Shown here in pieces: positions 10,629 through 22,639 of a stretch of DNA of 64,000 bases; position 1 is the stretch's first letter, and the number at the start of each line of letters is the position of its first letter. The DNA comes from Lutjanus erythropterus (taxonomy: Eukaryota > Chordata > Actinopteri > Lutjaniformes > Lutjanidae). Below the pieces are notes generated by a model. That model had not been told where the DNA came from and made no database searches. It worked only from the letters and a program-made list of their open reading frames with translations. The stretch lies in contig CM034606.1 of NCBI GenBank assembly GCA_020091685.1, forward strand, positions 36,218,374 through 36,282,373. Reading direction: 5' to 3'. The position numbers and the translations under genes are program-made.

Positions 10629-11122
10629 AGGGATAGTTCATGCAAGTCATTATCTACTCACCCTCATGCCAGTAGAGTTCACAAGAAAACAGTGTTGCAG
10701 AATCTCCAAAACAATGGAAGTGAATGGTGACCAGTTTTCAAATGTAAAAATAAACAACCAAGTAAAGATATAAAATGCCTCCATACTGCTCGTCTGATGT
10801 AATCCAAGTCTCCTAAAACCCCAACATACCAAGTTGACTAAAAAAGGTTATTTACACCATGTTTTTAACCTGAATCTTCACTGCTGATCCTTAGCTTGGG
10901 GCCACGTTCACATGCACATGCACACTGTCGGTGTGCAAACAGCATGTCAGGACTCTAGGAGACTTGGATTACACCAGATGAGCAGTATGGAGGTATTTAA
11001 TGTTTTTTTTCCCCAGTTGTGTTTAACATTTGAAAACCGGACTAAAAAATAAACTCGACCCTCCATCAGCGTGAGGGTGAGTAGATAATAACTGAATTTT
11101 CATCTTTGGGTGAACAATCCCT
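10629..11122. mobile_element. TTAA-type fold-back element (AGGGATAGTTCA family)
   Basis: The left end AGGGATAGTTCA...CATTATCTACTCACCCTCA is matched by the inverted right end TGAGGGTGAGTAGATAATAA...GGTGAACAATCCCT. Internal arms GCCTCCATACTGCTCGTCTG and its complement near 10981 complete a large hairpin. The right flank is TTAA (11123-11126) and the left flank is TCAA. The left arm lacks about 20 bases present on the right. Confidence 0.75.
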
Positions 11123-11224
11123 TTAAGATCTCATGTAAGAGTTTTCTGTTAGATCTCACTGTTATCTCAAGAGCTGATTATTTAAGACACATTTAAGATC
11201 AGTTAAGTGAGACAAAAAAGAACA

Positions 11225-12060
11225 TTATAAGATCTTTAGCTGGGATCAAATTAGTCTCAGGCTGAGATGAGAGAAGGAGCCAAACTTAACTCTTTCCACG
11301 CCATTGTCAAGCTATTCCATCAGTTGCTGTTTTCATTGCCAGGCAGTAGGTGACGCTGTAATGGATCATCTGACAAAAAATTGTCACGCGAGAAGAAGCG
11401 GCACGGGCACAGAGCAAGGCTGCTCACACTGCAGCCTCCACACCTCCACAGTAAGCGGGACACAGCGAGGCTGCTCACACCACAGGTGAGGCAGAGAGCA
11501 CTCAGGCCTCTTGGACAGAGTTTCAGGTGGGGGGTGGGAAACACGCATAGCTTTGTTACACAGGTGACAGTGAAGTCACACACATAATATGAAGTGATAA
11601 ATAAACAAAAATAAAAATGTGAATCGGTATTCTGCTTAAAAATCTCTCTTTCATACACTGTTTTCTCATTTTTATGTCTGAGCAGTGGATTTTTTGATGG
11701 AACCAACTGACATTCAAGTGCTTACAAAGAAAGAATGAATAAAGCTCGAACAAAACAGTTTTTGTCTGACACTAGAAGATCTGTTCTTTCTTTTGATATA
11801 TTCCATGTTAACGTATTCATAGAACAGAATATTCTGTGGGTGTTGAAAAATCAGTGAATTTTGTCAAAAATTCTGGTGCTGGCTGGCAACTTTTTAAAAA
11901 AACATTGGCGGGAAAAGAGTTAATAAGTATGAGGAAATGGTCAAAGTCTCGTATTGGTCTTAATTTGAGCTCATTTCTGTCAAGGAGACACAGGCTCGAC
12001 AAAGACGAGATGTTGTTCTGAACTGTTCCTTTCCTCTGAAAATGCAAGACATGAATGTCC
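11225..12060 (+). repeat. dispersed repeat, copy 2, split by an insertion
   Basis: This is homologous to 405-625. The left part is 11225-11289 and the right part 11924-12060; between them lies a TTAA-bounded element. The two parts join without loss when compared with copy 1. Confidence 0.7.
11290..11919. mobile_element. piggyBac-like non-autonomous element, 630 bp
   Basis: Terminal inverted repeats CTCTTTCCACGCCA / (complement of the right end) CTCTTTTCCCGCCA lie inside a TTAA target duplication (11286-11289 and 11920-11923). TTAA duplication is the mark of piggyBac elements. The interior has no transposase. It contains a short duplicated motif (AGGCTGCTCACAC at about 11418 and 11470). The insertion interrupts an older repeat whose empty form is seen at 405-625. 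Confidence 0.82.
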
Positions 12061-12742
12061 AACGACAAGGACGTAACAAAATATGTTTTATTATTTCTTA
12101 TAAAAGACAATGCTGAATGGAGCAGAGGGAAACAGTAAACTGCCAAAGGGTTTTAAGGATTTCTATTGTCCAGCACCTTCCTGAAGCTGTCACATGGTGA
12201 GAGGGTAAGTCTATTTGACCTCCATAAAAAATGTTTTTGAATACCACTATATTTTTTGACCTTCATAATAAATTGATTCAGCAGTAATATGAGAGTACAC
12301 AAAGGAATCTATTATAGTGAGCAGGAGGGAGGTTGAATAGAGGCAGATGGGTCAGACGGGGGTCAGTGCTGTCTTTTTAAAGCAGTTGCTGACTTTTTTG
12401 TGCTGGAGCTGTTTTGCGCAACAATTTGAGTAGATAACTGCTGTGCTGTTTTTGTAATGCATTCACAGATGACACTCAGTTTGTGAGTCCATAAATTCTT
12501 GGAGTTTTACAGATTTTTTTTTTTTTCTTTTAAGTGTTAGAGTTATCAAATTGCTGTAGGCAGTTCCTCTGTTGGTCAGTCGTGGTGGCTGTAGCTGCTC
12601 ACACCACTTATTCAGCTTCTATCTAGCTTCTGAATTTTAAACATTTAATATGTTATAACAGGCTAAAATCCTCTCCAGATGTATCTGAGTGGTGTTCCTT
12701 AGTATAACTAAATTTAGAGAAAGAAATCAATTCATTACTACC
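12061..12742. other. intergenic, nothing recognised
   Basis: Unremarkable A/T-rich sequence between two repeats. It has no exon-like blocks, RNA gene or terminal repeats. Confidence 0.5.
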
Positions 12743-13593
12743 AGAGGTTGGAAGTAACTAAGTACTAATACTTTGTTGCTGTGCTCATTTTTGGGGGTAT
12801 CTGTACTTTACTTGAGTATCTATTTTTCTGACAGCTATTTACTACTTTTTACTCCCTACATTTGAACACAAATATCTGTACTTTCCACTCCTTACATTTT
12901 CTAAACAGGCTCAACCAAGCTCTCGCCCAAACGGCACAACTGCAGCAAAGAAATGATGTTCCTCTTCTATGTCAAAGTCCTCTGACATTTTCTTCTTTGT
13001 TGAAGTTTGAGAAGTCAACTGTGTGCTTAACAAATCACTATTTCTGAGCAGATCTCTCTGTCCGCTTGGGCGAGAGTCTGTGTACTCGCTTCAGGCGTGT
13101 GCACGAGAATCAGGTTTGAGAGGCTACAGTTGACATTTAGTCTAAAAACATGGTGTAAATGGCGCCTTTTTGTGTCAAATTTTAATGTTGTAGCTTACTG
13201 ACACTTGGATTACACCACACGAGCAGTATGGAGACATTTTGGGGGGTGGGTTTTGTGTTCTTTTTTACATTTTAAAACTGGTCACCATCTACTTCAATTG
13301 TACTGGATTTGGCTGCAACGCTGTTTTCCACTGAAGCTCCAGGAGTTTTTAGTGAACTGGAGATCTTCACCCATCCTCACATCAGCACAGGGGTGAGGAG
13401 ATATTGAGTGAAATTTAATTTTTGGGTGAACTATCCCTTTAAGTATGTTGTACTTTTTCACTTTTAGCTTGAGTAAAGAAGATTGATTCAGTACTTCTAC
13501 TTTTACCAGAGTCTTTTTTCTTTTCTTTTTTTTTTTGTACATGTATCTGTACTTCTACTAGAATGAAGAATGTGTGTACTTTTACCACTTCTG
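12743..13593. mobile_element. hAT-like non-autonomous element (with nested insertion)
   Basis: The ends CAGAGGTTGGAAGTAACTAA and (complement of the right end) CAGAAGTGGTAAAAGTACAC match the very common fish element that is full of GTACTTTTACTC-type strings. The flanking 8-mers ATTACTAC and AATAGTAC agree at 6 of 8 positions, consistent with an aged hAT duplication. A TTAA-type element is inserted inside, ending at 13438. Confidence 0.65.
13120..13438. mobile_element. nested TTAA-type element fragment
   Basis: Its right half is homologous to 10629-11122: CACTTGGATTACACC, GAGCAGTATGGAG, AAACTGGTCACCAT, and the end TTTTTGGGTGAACTATCCCT followed by TTAA (13439-13442). The left boundary is not clear. 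It sits inside the hAT-like element, so it inserted later. Confidence 0.6.
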
Positions 13594-13601
13594 AATAGTA
13601 C

Positions 13602-14539
13602 AGGCAACTGCTGTAGTTTGGCAATCTGATTGAGCATCTGTGGGACAGTCTGGAATGACAAGTCCAATCCAATTTACAGGACTTAAAGGACTGGGTGCCA
13701 GAGAGCACAGGACATCTTCAGAGGTCTTGTTGAGTCTATGATGTGTCGGTTCAGAGCTGTTTTGGCTCTGACCTGATGAGTCAGATCTGTTTTGGCAGCA
13801 TGAAGAGGACATACAACACATTAGAATGGTTTTATTGCTGTGACTGATCAATGTATGTTTGCTCTGTTTGGGAATATCTCATTTACTGCTTGGGGGACAG
13901 TCCCGCTAAAATATATAAATTTAAAAAATATATAAGCTAGATAAGCCCATGACTCAGCTTATGAATGACACCACCACCCCACCCTCCCCAGTGTTCCGTT
14001 AATCAGCCCAGCAGTTCACTTCAGCTCATTTCAGTTCCAACAACCCGACACAGAAGAAAAAAATAATACCTTCCACCGTCCTCTGGCTCTGGTGGCTCAG
14101 ACATGTCTGAACATGTCCAATAAAGCTGCTAGGAGGTGGTTTTCAGGTCACAGTGTAGTGGTATAATTTTCAACATGATGCCTATCCAGCACAAAGTCCT
14201 TTCTAACATATAGAACTCTGAAGTAGAATACTGCTGAGTGTTTCACAGGGTAATGTTAATAAAAAGATCAAACCACAACATTCATCACTGTCATCCAAGG
14301 AACTTGTAGGTACTTTCCAGCCCTTGGTGCTCACCACACAGATTAATTGTCAGATCAGCTGTTCTTTTCATGTGAAGCATTGATCTGTTTTGTCATTTAA
14401 TTATTTGTAAAAAATATAAGAGTAATACATGCAAACCTAAGGGAAGCAGCAATTTGCTAGAAAATGAATGACATTATGATCCCATAAGGTAAAATTTAAT
14501 ACACAAATATGTTTGATTGTAAGCCAAAATGTTCAAAGT
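13602..14539. other. intergenic, nothing recognised
   Basis: No supported exon, RNA gene or repeat boundary was seen. A short open frame at 13582-13851 (-) has no family resemblance. Confidence 0.5.
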
Positions 14540-14810
14540 GGGAGGAGGCTCCTAGGGCCTCCTAAATAGTATATAACAGGGTGTTTTGCACCCCTTTAGT
14601 CAGTCTAAACCTGGGTTTGACTCAAGCTTGTTGATTTTTCTACTTGGAGAGATCAATAAACTTTGTGTGGCAGACTTTGTTGCTCTTTCAGGGATTTTTC
14701 CAGACTTTGCCTGATTCTTATTTTTGATGGATTAATCTTTGGAAATATACAAGTGATAACAGTGGATTTTTATTAAGGTTTTTAGGGTGTTGAGTCTTTT
14801 TGTCACAACA
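14540..14810 (+). repeat. possible solo LTR fragment
   Basis: A TATA-like AGTATATAAC at about 14570 is followed some 85 bases later by CAATAAA (about 14655) and a T/G-rich stretch, the U3-R-U5 spacing seen in retrotransposon LTRs. No gag/pol coding or second LTR was found, and the outer boundaries are not defined. Confidence 0.25.
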
Positions 14811-15744
14811 ACAGTGGTGTTTGACACTGAGACTGTTTCCATGGTGTGACAAATTTAGAACACATATTTATTATTGTTTTCATGATCTTTAAGAAAATTT
14901 CATGCAAACTACTTCCTGCACTGGTACTGAGGGTTGATACTGGATGTAAACTGTGTGCTGCAGCTATGAATAGAATCTCTACTGGGCTGTAACAGCTGGC
15001 TTCAGCTTCTGGATCAAGTTCAGGGTTGTTGTTTTTTTTGTGTGTGTGTGTTTTTTCTTCTTCTTATTCTTATTATTTTTTTAACAGTGACTACTCCACT
15101 ACTCCATGAAGACTTGTGTTGCCCTATCATTACTTTCTATAATTTAGATAAGTGTGATTGTGCCATTGTGTGACTCCAAAGTCAAAGTATTGATTGTATT
15201 CATGTTAATAATTTCAGTCAACAAACTGAGTTGCATTAAAAACTGAAGAGACTTGAGTGTTGGCGGCAAGTGAACGCATACTTTTGTGCTCAAGATGGAA
15301 AGTGTGGATATCAAGAGCCTTGAGACTGTTCAGGGCTGACATCTACTTCAGTGGAAAAAGAAACATATTTGCACAAGTGTGGGAGTAGGGAGGGATAGTC
15401 GCAGTTTGTGTTGGTGTTTCCATACTATCTTTTCTGATACTGACACCAGTCAACAAGTCAACAAATTCATTTTTAAAATCCTACACATAGACGCTTTGAT
15501 GCTGCTGTATGTGAAAATATTCATTTTCAAATGTGCACCAAGTTAAAGGAAAGATTTCGTACTGTCAACTGAAGCAATAAATTCCTCAATGCTGCTTTAT
15601 TCACAGAGAAAGCTGAGCTGCAAATCTGTTTTTCTTCCTGCATCCAGTGATGTCACAGCACTGATGTTCTTGGTGTTAAAGAAGTAAATACAAGCTACAG
15701 GCTATTTCAGATTGAACATTTTAACAAACTACTTTCATATTGCA

Positions 15745-16105
15745 GGGCGGCACGGAGGTGCAGTGGTTAGCACTGCTGCCTCACAGCAAGAAGGTCCTGA
15801 GTGCGAATCCACCAGCTGGCTGGGACGCTGGTGAGTTTGTGGCTGGGGCAGGACCTTTCTGTGCGGAGTCTGCATGTTCTCCTTGTGTCTGTGTGGGTTC
15901 TCTCTGGGTACTGTGGCTTCCTCCCACAGTCCTCCATAACCTATTATGCAGCATAATTGATTAATTGGTGACTCTAAATTGTCCATAGGTGTGAATGTGA
16001 GAGCGAGTGGTTGTTTGTCTCTATGCGTCAGCCCTGAGATGAACTGGCAACCCCCGCAACCCTTCAAGGATAAGCGTTTACGGACAACGAATGAATTCAT
16101 GAATG
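15745..16105 (+). mobile_element. tRNA-like SINE / short retroelement
   Basis: The 5' end GGCGGCACGGAGGTGCAGTG, then GTTAGCACTGCTGCCTCACA and GTGCGAATCC, looks like a degenerate tRNA-type promoter (box A and box B). A long body follows (TTCTCCTTGTGTCTGTGTGG, TTGGTGACTCTAAATTG, CAAGGATAAGCG). This is one of the most frequent short repeats in spiny-rayed fish. A remnant of its 3' tail is seen near 33765-33822. Confidence 0.75.
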
Positions 16106-16309
16106 GACTTTCTTATTGCTATTGATGACATGCTTATCACAGATAGGTTTTGCTTTCGCTTTATTGCCCAGTCCTATAAGGGCTGGAGCACGGCATCATG
16201 GTCATGCCCATACAGCCAGATGACTCAATGGCGAGCAGAGCTCAGCTGTCAATCATGACATGATGTACTGCATCAAATGACTAAATAAAACCAAAATTAT
16301 TAGAAACAT

Positions 16310-16496
16310 GGGGCGGCTGTTTAGCTCAGTTGGTAGAGCGTCCACCCCATGTATGGAGGCTGTCAGTCCTCTCCCACCTGTGGCCCTTTGCTGCGTGTCA
16401 TCCCCTCTCTCTTCACCCCCCTTTCCTGTCTACTCTTCAGCTGTCCTATCTAAAAAAGACAAGAAAAGCCCAAAAACATAACTTAAATATATGTAT
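16310..16496 (+). mobile_element. tRNA-derived SINE, copy 1
   Basis: It starts GGGGCGGCTGTTTAGCTCAG and continues TTGGTAGAGCG, a tRNA 5' half with a good box A. The tRNA-unrelated body is TTTGCTGCGTGTCATCCCCT, CTTTCCTGTCTACTCTTCAG and CTGTCCTATC, and the tail is AAGCCCAAAAA. Box B is damaged. The same family occurs at 52000-52204 (inverted) and 55799-56000. Confidence 0.8.
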
Positions 16497-16539
16497 ATAT
16501 ATATCAGAAACATGAACACTTGAACACTGCCTAAAATGT

Positions 16540-17110
16540 CAGACCAGCTTTAACATGATATCTAAAATACAGTTACAAAAGGGATCATTTGGTCCTGAGT
16601 CATCAGGACACACTGCAATATAAATCTGCATGTCATCAGAATAACTACTAATTTAAACCGTGCCTCCTGATGATGTTTCCAAGTGGAGCATCTAAAGGTC
16701 AAAAAGTGTTGGAAACTACAGTGAGACTTGAGGAACACCCCAGTCCATTTTATAGCTTTCCGATACATGCTTACATAAAATTCCAAGATTTGAACCAGTT
16801 AAAACAGACTGTGAAGTCTATTGAAAAGCATGAGTGATCTACTGTGTCAAATACTGCACTTGAGTCAAGTACTACTAATACAGAGTATAAACCTCGTTTA
16901 CAACCTGTACTAATGCTGTCTCAGTGCTGTGATTAGCCTGAAATTCAAATTGATAAATATTTTTTTTTGTAGTGAGAGTTTAGATAATCATTTATCTGAA
17001 TGAAAACAAGCTTTTGTAAGATTTTACATAAAAATGGCAGATTGGACACTGGACTGTAGTTAGTAAGAAGTGAGGTATCTAAATCGGGTCACTTCAGAAG
17101 AGGTTTAACT
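16540..17110 (-). pseudogene. LINE reverse transcriptase remnant (CR1/L2 type)
   Basis: Reading the - strand across frames gives ordered blocks of a non-LTR reverse transcriptase: SNLPFLCKILQKLVFIQIND, VLVVLDSSAVFDTVDHSC (family: DLSAAFDTVDH), FNWFKSWNF, PLGNIIRRHGLN and ADLYCSVS (around the YADD site, which is degraded). Many stops and frameshifts are present. The clade is assigned from the motif spacing I remember for fish L2-like LINEs. Confidence 0.7.
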
Positions 17111-17974
17111 GTGACAGTCCAGAGTAGTTCATAATGTTAAGTCAGTCTTCATCTAAAAAACTATACACTGTTTTTTAAAAGGATGCGGCCACTGGATCGA
17201 AAATGCAGGTTTTCAACAGGAAATAACTTAACCATATGACACCATATGCATGATGTTTGATACATGAGTTTCTGAGACCTCGACAACACCAATATGATCA
17301 ACACTTTACTGAAAATCCTGTTGTATATTAGCATAATAGTGAAACAATTCGTGATCACTCAACATTTTGAACCTCATTTTATAGTAAAATCATGTTAAAA
17401 TGTCCAGCAGGTACATAAGATGTTTTTTTTATTTACCTCAGTCATTATTCTAATGAATTTCATGCACTATTCCACCACAATCACACATAGACTCGAAAAC
17501 AAGTGAGCACTTGCTAATAAATGTCTTTTTAAATGATTTTCCCCAAAACAATTCCTTGGCAAGCTAATACCCTGCCAGCTATTGTTATATGTGATATTGC
17601 TGTGTTTGGTTTACACTGATCAGGCTGTTTATGCAGACCACAAGGTGAAATAAAAAGGTTCCTGTCTGGGGAAAAAACAGAACATAAACCAGCTGAAATG
17701 TGCAAAATTTTCTAAAATTTTTCTAAAATACAAATTATTGTGATAAACGAATATTCATAAATGCCTGGCATTATCAAATACAATAAAACAAGATTTTCTT
17801 TTTTTTGTCAAAATGTCCAGTTAACACTTCAGTTTTAAAAATAAGTATTTTCATTACTCAGCAAGCAACCAAGACAAATTCTGTTTGATAGTGACATAAA
17901 TTTGAACTGATAGTGTCTATTTTATTCCTGCATATTCTTCATATTTGGAGTTGATTGGCATGCTGCTGGACTTC

Positions 17975-18328
17975 ATAAAAACGGGGAGGGGAAAGAGTTT
18001 ATGACCTTTTCTGCAGCCAGCCACCAGAGGGCGATGAGACACTCTGATAACCATGGTACCAGCTGCAATCATGGTGACGATGTTTTTGGACAAAGAAGTA
18101 GTAGCTACAGGTCAGGGTGGTGATACATGGTAACATGAGGTTGGGCATCAGAAGCTCTGTATCCAAAGCATGCTGGTACATGTAGGCACTGCCAGCACAG
18201 CTCCAATGAGCAGGAGAACTCAACTGTCTTGGTCAATATAGCAACACTGAGCCATTTCTTGATTCAACTGACTACATTTACCATCAACACTGAGTGGAAA
18301 TCCACATGAAAAGTGGTGAATTTTCCCT
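17975..18328. repeat. TTAA-type dispersed element, copy A
   Basis: It shares with 38543-38785 the blocks CTGGTACATGTAGGCACTGC, AGAACTCA and GATTCAACTGACT..., in the same orientation. The right end is GGTGAATTTTCCCT followed by TTAT, close to TTAA. A CTCF-like CCACCAGAGGGCGA occurs at about 18021. The left end is not defined. Confidence 0.5.
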
Positions 18329-18894
18329 TTATTATTATTTATAGTACAGCTGTATGCACAAGCATCTTGCCATCATGGAACAGATGTGGAGTTTATTCAA
18401 CAGTCTGAGAACAAACCAAATTTTGTTTGGAGTCTGTCCTCAGTCCGCCTCATTCAGTCAACACCAGTGTGAGTGTGTGAGTGTGTGTGTGTGTGGGTGG
18501 GTGGGGTGTGTGCGTGTTAAGTGTCCAGGCGTACCTTTACACCTGAACACTTAAGAAGGTTACACAAATATTCAATTCAAACAAACAAATTCTAATGAAC
18601 TTACATTCTGTCTGTTTTCAACCGAGTGAAGCTTTAACAAGCACAAAGTGTGTCAAGCCCCCTGTTATCGTCCCATGATTTCATTGGTTAGTCATGTAGC
18701 TCTGAACCCTGCCATTAACTGGAAGAGAGCGTGTATGTGGGAGGGCAGCTGAGCCGGCGACTAAAGGGCCACTTGGAGAGTTTGGGTCCCTCCAGATTGC
18801 CGTAGCAACTACTCTACTTCATAGCTATTTGAGGGAAATCGGCCACACCTATCCAACCCTCTCACCCTGTCTCCACAGTCCCCTTCCCCTAACC

Positions 18895-18895
18895 C

Positions 18896-18984
<89 letters not shown>

Positions 18985-18985
18985 A
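18895..18985. repeat. (CA)n microsatellite
   Basis: About 90 bases of nearly pure CA with one interrupting CATA. A G/T-rich stretch with GTGTGTG lies nearby at 18467-18510. Open frames through it (Thr-His or Cys-Val repeats) are artefacts. Confidence 0.95.
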
Positions 18986-19499
18986 CATCCAAGCTAAAAA
19001 CAACCTTGCCCTGTAAAGGGTTGAGTGGCTCTCTACCACCACTTCTGTAAGAATAATACACTCACTGCGTAAATGTATTCTGGTTACTGAATAAGTGCCT
19101 GTGTTTAGTTTCATATTCCACTGGGTGAATCACTGGTGGGGGTGTTTGAGGGGAACTCAAAGAAAAAAACGCAGTTTAATGGAAAATTGTTCTTGGGTGG
19201 GAGTTTTTATAACCTACAAAGCACCACAGAAACACCAAAGAGACTTGTTTTTTTCTTTCGAGGATCAAACCTCCTTGTAGACATGTCTATGTCACCAGTC
19301 ACCAGTAACTGCTACAGGGGAATAGTGGAGTAAATGTGTTTAGTTTAACAACCAAGTAGGAAAAACACGTAGTATTTTCTACTCTATAGTACTGATCAAC
19401 TGTAGCCATTATACTGAACAAGGAAAATATAAGACAGACCTTTAAAGACAGTCAAAGTAAGATAAATTTAGTAAAATAGGTAAGTAAATGAACAAAAAT

Positions 19500-19875
19500 A
19501 TGACATTGAAAATGAACAAAACGAAAAATTGCAAAAGATATTGAAGACTAATATTGGGCATGATATGGAACGTAACATTGCTCCTGATATTGAAGAGTAA
19601 TATAGAAATAATATTGAAGGTAATATTAAAATGTAATGCACACATGATGCTGAAAGTAACATTGCACCTGACATTGAGAGTAATATTACAAATGATATTA
19701 AAAAGTAATATTGTATATGATACTGAAAAAAGTCATATTGCACATGACAATGAAAATAACATTGCATGTAATATTGAAAGTAATGTTGCAAATGACCTTG
19801 AAGGTAATACTGCACATGATGTTGAAAGTAATATTGCAAATTATAATGAAAGTAATATTGCACATGATGTTGATA
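19500..19875. repeat. 24-bp minisatellite, about 15 units
   Basis: Imperfect tandem copies of a 24-base unit close to AATATTGCACATGATRTTGA plus AAGT. As 24 is a multiple of three and indels are rare, frames stay open on both strands, giving (NIAHDxES)n on + and (NITFNIMC)n on -. No start context, splice signals or homology supports a gene. Confidence 0.85.
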
Positions 19876-19899
19876 TTAATGTCTTCATTGTCCAGTGTT

Positions 19900-22138
19900 T
19901 CTGCTGTTCTTCCTGCATAAGTGGGAGTTATACAGTTTGATGGCCACTGGTAGAAACAACATCCTGTGGCATTCTGTATTGTTACTACTGTTAATATGTT
20001 GTTAGCCATTACTAATGCTACCAGTATAAATTGGTAGCATGTAGTGCGGTAAAGTAAGGAAAAATACTTTTTTTTTTTTTTTAATAAAATGTTCAAGTTC
20101 GCCTGAAATTGAATGAAATGAAAATGAACTCTGCAATTTATTTCTGGCATAAAAGTTAGAATTTTTCTCCCTTGGAAGGCTGTCACCACAGGGCTGTTTG
20201 ATGTCAGTGAAACTGTGCACACGTGGGCGAAGTGCGAGTCTTTGCTGCCCAACAGGGAAAATTGCAAGTCACGACAAAGTCACAAACTCTGCAGATTTAT
20301 GTGGAATATGATGGAACATGGCCAGAACAATGACTTTTTTATTGTCTATTTTGTGCTTCTAAATCAACTGGAGGCCAAAGCACTGAGATATTGTGAGATA
20401 TGGGGCAGAAAAGAAATGTTTCATTTTTAATATCAAAACATTGTCCCACACAAACATAATCTTTGTCCCACATTTGAGTGGTTGGGATATGATCACCCTA
20501 GTCTATTATGGGAACTTTTCTATGTCAAAGAATTAAGAATGTGAAATCTGAACATTTTGAACACTCAACAACAATTTCTGGCTGGCAAGATACCACATCA
20601 AGCTTTTGAAACCGCATCAATGACATGACACAACTGATAAAAACATAATGAATCAATTATGATACTTTGGTAGATGTTGGTGTACCTAATTTCCTACAGA
20701 AGTAATCCAACATGCTGTTTCTAAACCATATAAGGCCTATTCTTTGACTTTAATGAATTATGAAGTATGTCATACTTTTATTGCAAATAATACATCATTC
20801 TTGAAGTGATTCTCATATGTATATGTTCAAATATGTACAACATTACATGTAGACCTAATTTGAAGACTTAGAAAAAAAAAATCACACCAACATAACAACA
20901 AATATGACAGCAACACTGATGACCAGTGAGAAAAACTATTTTCAGTGACACAATCATCTCTGTTTGTGTTGAACAGGTAAAATCCTGCATCTCATGCTCC
21001 ACCTAAATATGCACGTAAATATGAAAGTCCATCAGGTTATGTCAACCAGCATGATTGCCTGTTCACAGTGCTGTCTGATGTTGTCTCAGATATACTTTAA
21101 TTTCTTCCACTCATGTGGTTATTTCATATTCAGCTGTTTGAAAGTACTTTATCAATTTGTCATCTAATTCTACAAAAATGTATGACTTCTATATAGAAAA
21201 ATACATTTCTTGTCTCTGCCTCTGTCAGTAAATTATTTTCAATTACATTCACTATTTGGAAGACGTGTGGTTTTTTTTTTTTAAGAAATCTGAATTTCAT
21301 TCCTTGTTGAATCCACTTGGTGGCAGTGTTGCCTCACAAAGACTCCATCACCTGTCCACAGCTCAGTCCATAACACAGTCAACAGCAAAGAGACCTGATG
21401 TTAATGCAAACTGAATGATTGTATAATCTAGGGTTAAGGGATACATAATTTTTGTAGTCTTTTGCATGGTGGGGCCCAATATGATGTCCAGACTGAAGAC
21501 TAGATGGTGGAAATTCATCATTTTCGTAATGACTAACCATCTCAACAAAAATGGGCCACCACTTTTTCAAGATTTTAATGTGGCATTCATCCATGTAAGC
21601 AGGACTGTAGTTTTCACATGTCTGTATTTTTGCAGGGACTTTAAGGGTTTCAGGTTTTAGTTCTTACATGTGCTTTATATTTTATCCAGTTTAACTCTAT
21701 TTTTACAATCAGTATATACAATTGTGACAGTTTTCCAGCCATCAAACAAATACATCATTCATCATGTCCGACACAGAATTTCAGTCCTGGCAGAGTGCAG
21801 AGTTGCGGTTCAGTGAACACCATGTTCCCCCAAATTTGGTGATTTGGAGTTTTTCAGATGAACTTCAAGGTATAATATGCAGCAATTTCCTTAAACATAA
21901 TGTACAGGCTCATATGAACATAATCCCTTTCAGTCATCTCTTATGACACACTAGAAGTGTGTGGTGGTGTTTGTATCTGTAGTCAGGACATTTCACCAAC
22001 CCAGAATGTTGGTATTTGACATCCTGTGATGTTCTGGTGCGTTTATGAACAACTCAGACAAATCCTATGTATTCTACCTTTAAGGACTGACAGTCTCTTT
22101 ATGGGTCAAGAAAATTCTTCAACTTCTGGGGCCAAGTC
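19900..22138. other. intergenic, nothing recognised
   Basis: A/T-rich sequence with two poly-A/T runs (about 20070 and 21270). No exon-like block or clear repeat boundary was found on either strand. Confidence 0.45.
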
Positions 22139-22634
22139 AGTGGTTCTCAGATATTTTCTGGCATGCCTGTCTTCAGAAGCCAAAAAAAGTTCACATCCCA
22201 CATGTAAGAATTTTTTGAATCCTTCACTTTATTTCAGTTTTGTTTGTATGATGTCTGATCATAACAAAACTTTTCAAATAGAGCAGATCTAGACCTACCC
22301 TTTATAAAGGCAACTGTTCCCACCAAGAGCAAGCACCAAGGTGTCTGTGGAGAGGAAAAATGGCCTTTTAACAGACAGAAACCTTGAGCGGATGCAGGGT
22401 CTTTATTAATGGTGGGGGTCATCGGCTTGAACCAGAAAGAGAGAGGGGGAGGGGAGATGCTTGCTGTGTCATTAACAATGATAAGAGTTGAATTTCAGTG
22501 AAATACAATTCAGTAAGATGGCATCAGCAACCTTCTGTTTGGTTATTTTCTCTACATAAATCATCTCCATATTTTCCCCCTGGTCATCCACGTGCCCTGC
22601 CAGTGGGACCCACCCCCCAGTTTGAGTACCACTG
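22139..22634. mobile_element. hAT-type short inverted-repeat element
   Basis: The left end CAGTGGTTCTCAGATATTTT and the right end CCCCCAGTTTGAGTACCACTG (written as seen, 21 to the last G) are inverted repeats of the familiar CAGTGGTTCTCAAAC type. Flanking 8-mers GGCCAAGT and GGCTGAAT agree only partly. The interior is non-coding. Confidence 0.6.
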
Positions 22635-22639
22635 GGCTG

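Noticed and set aside
11320..11706. 128-codon - strand open frame
   Set aside because: It lies inside the 630-bp piggyBac-like element and shows no transposase or other domain.
16310..16400. Functional tRNA gene at the SINE heads
   Set aside because: Only a box A region is good. The cloverleaf cannot be completed (acceptor and T arms do not pair), and the sequence continues into a SINE body.
19468..20267. Overlapping open frames up to 189 codons on both strands
   Set aside because: The 24-bp repeat keeps all frames open, and the products are low-complexity. No family is recognisable.
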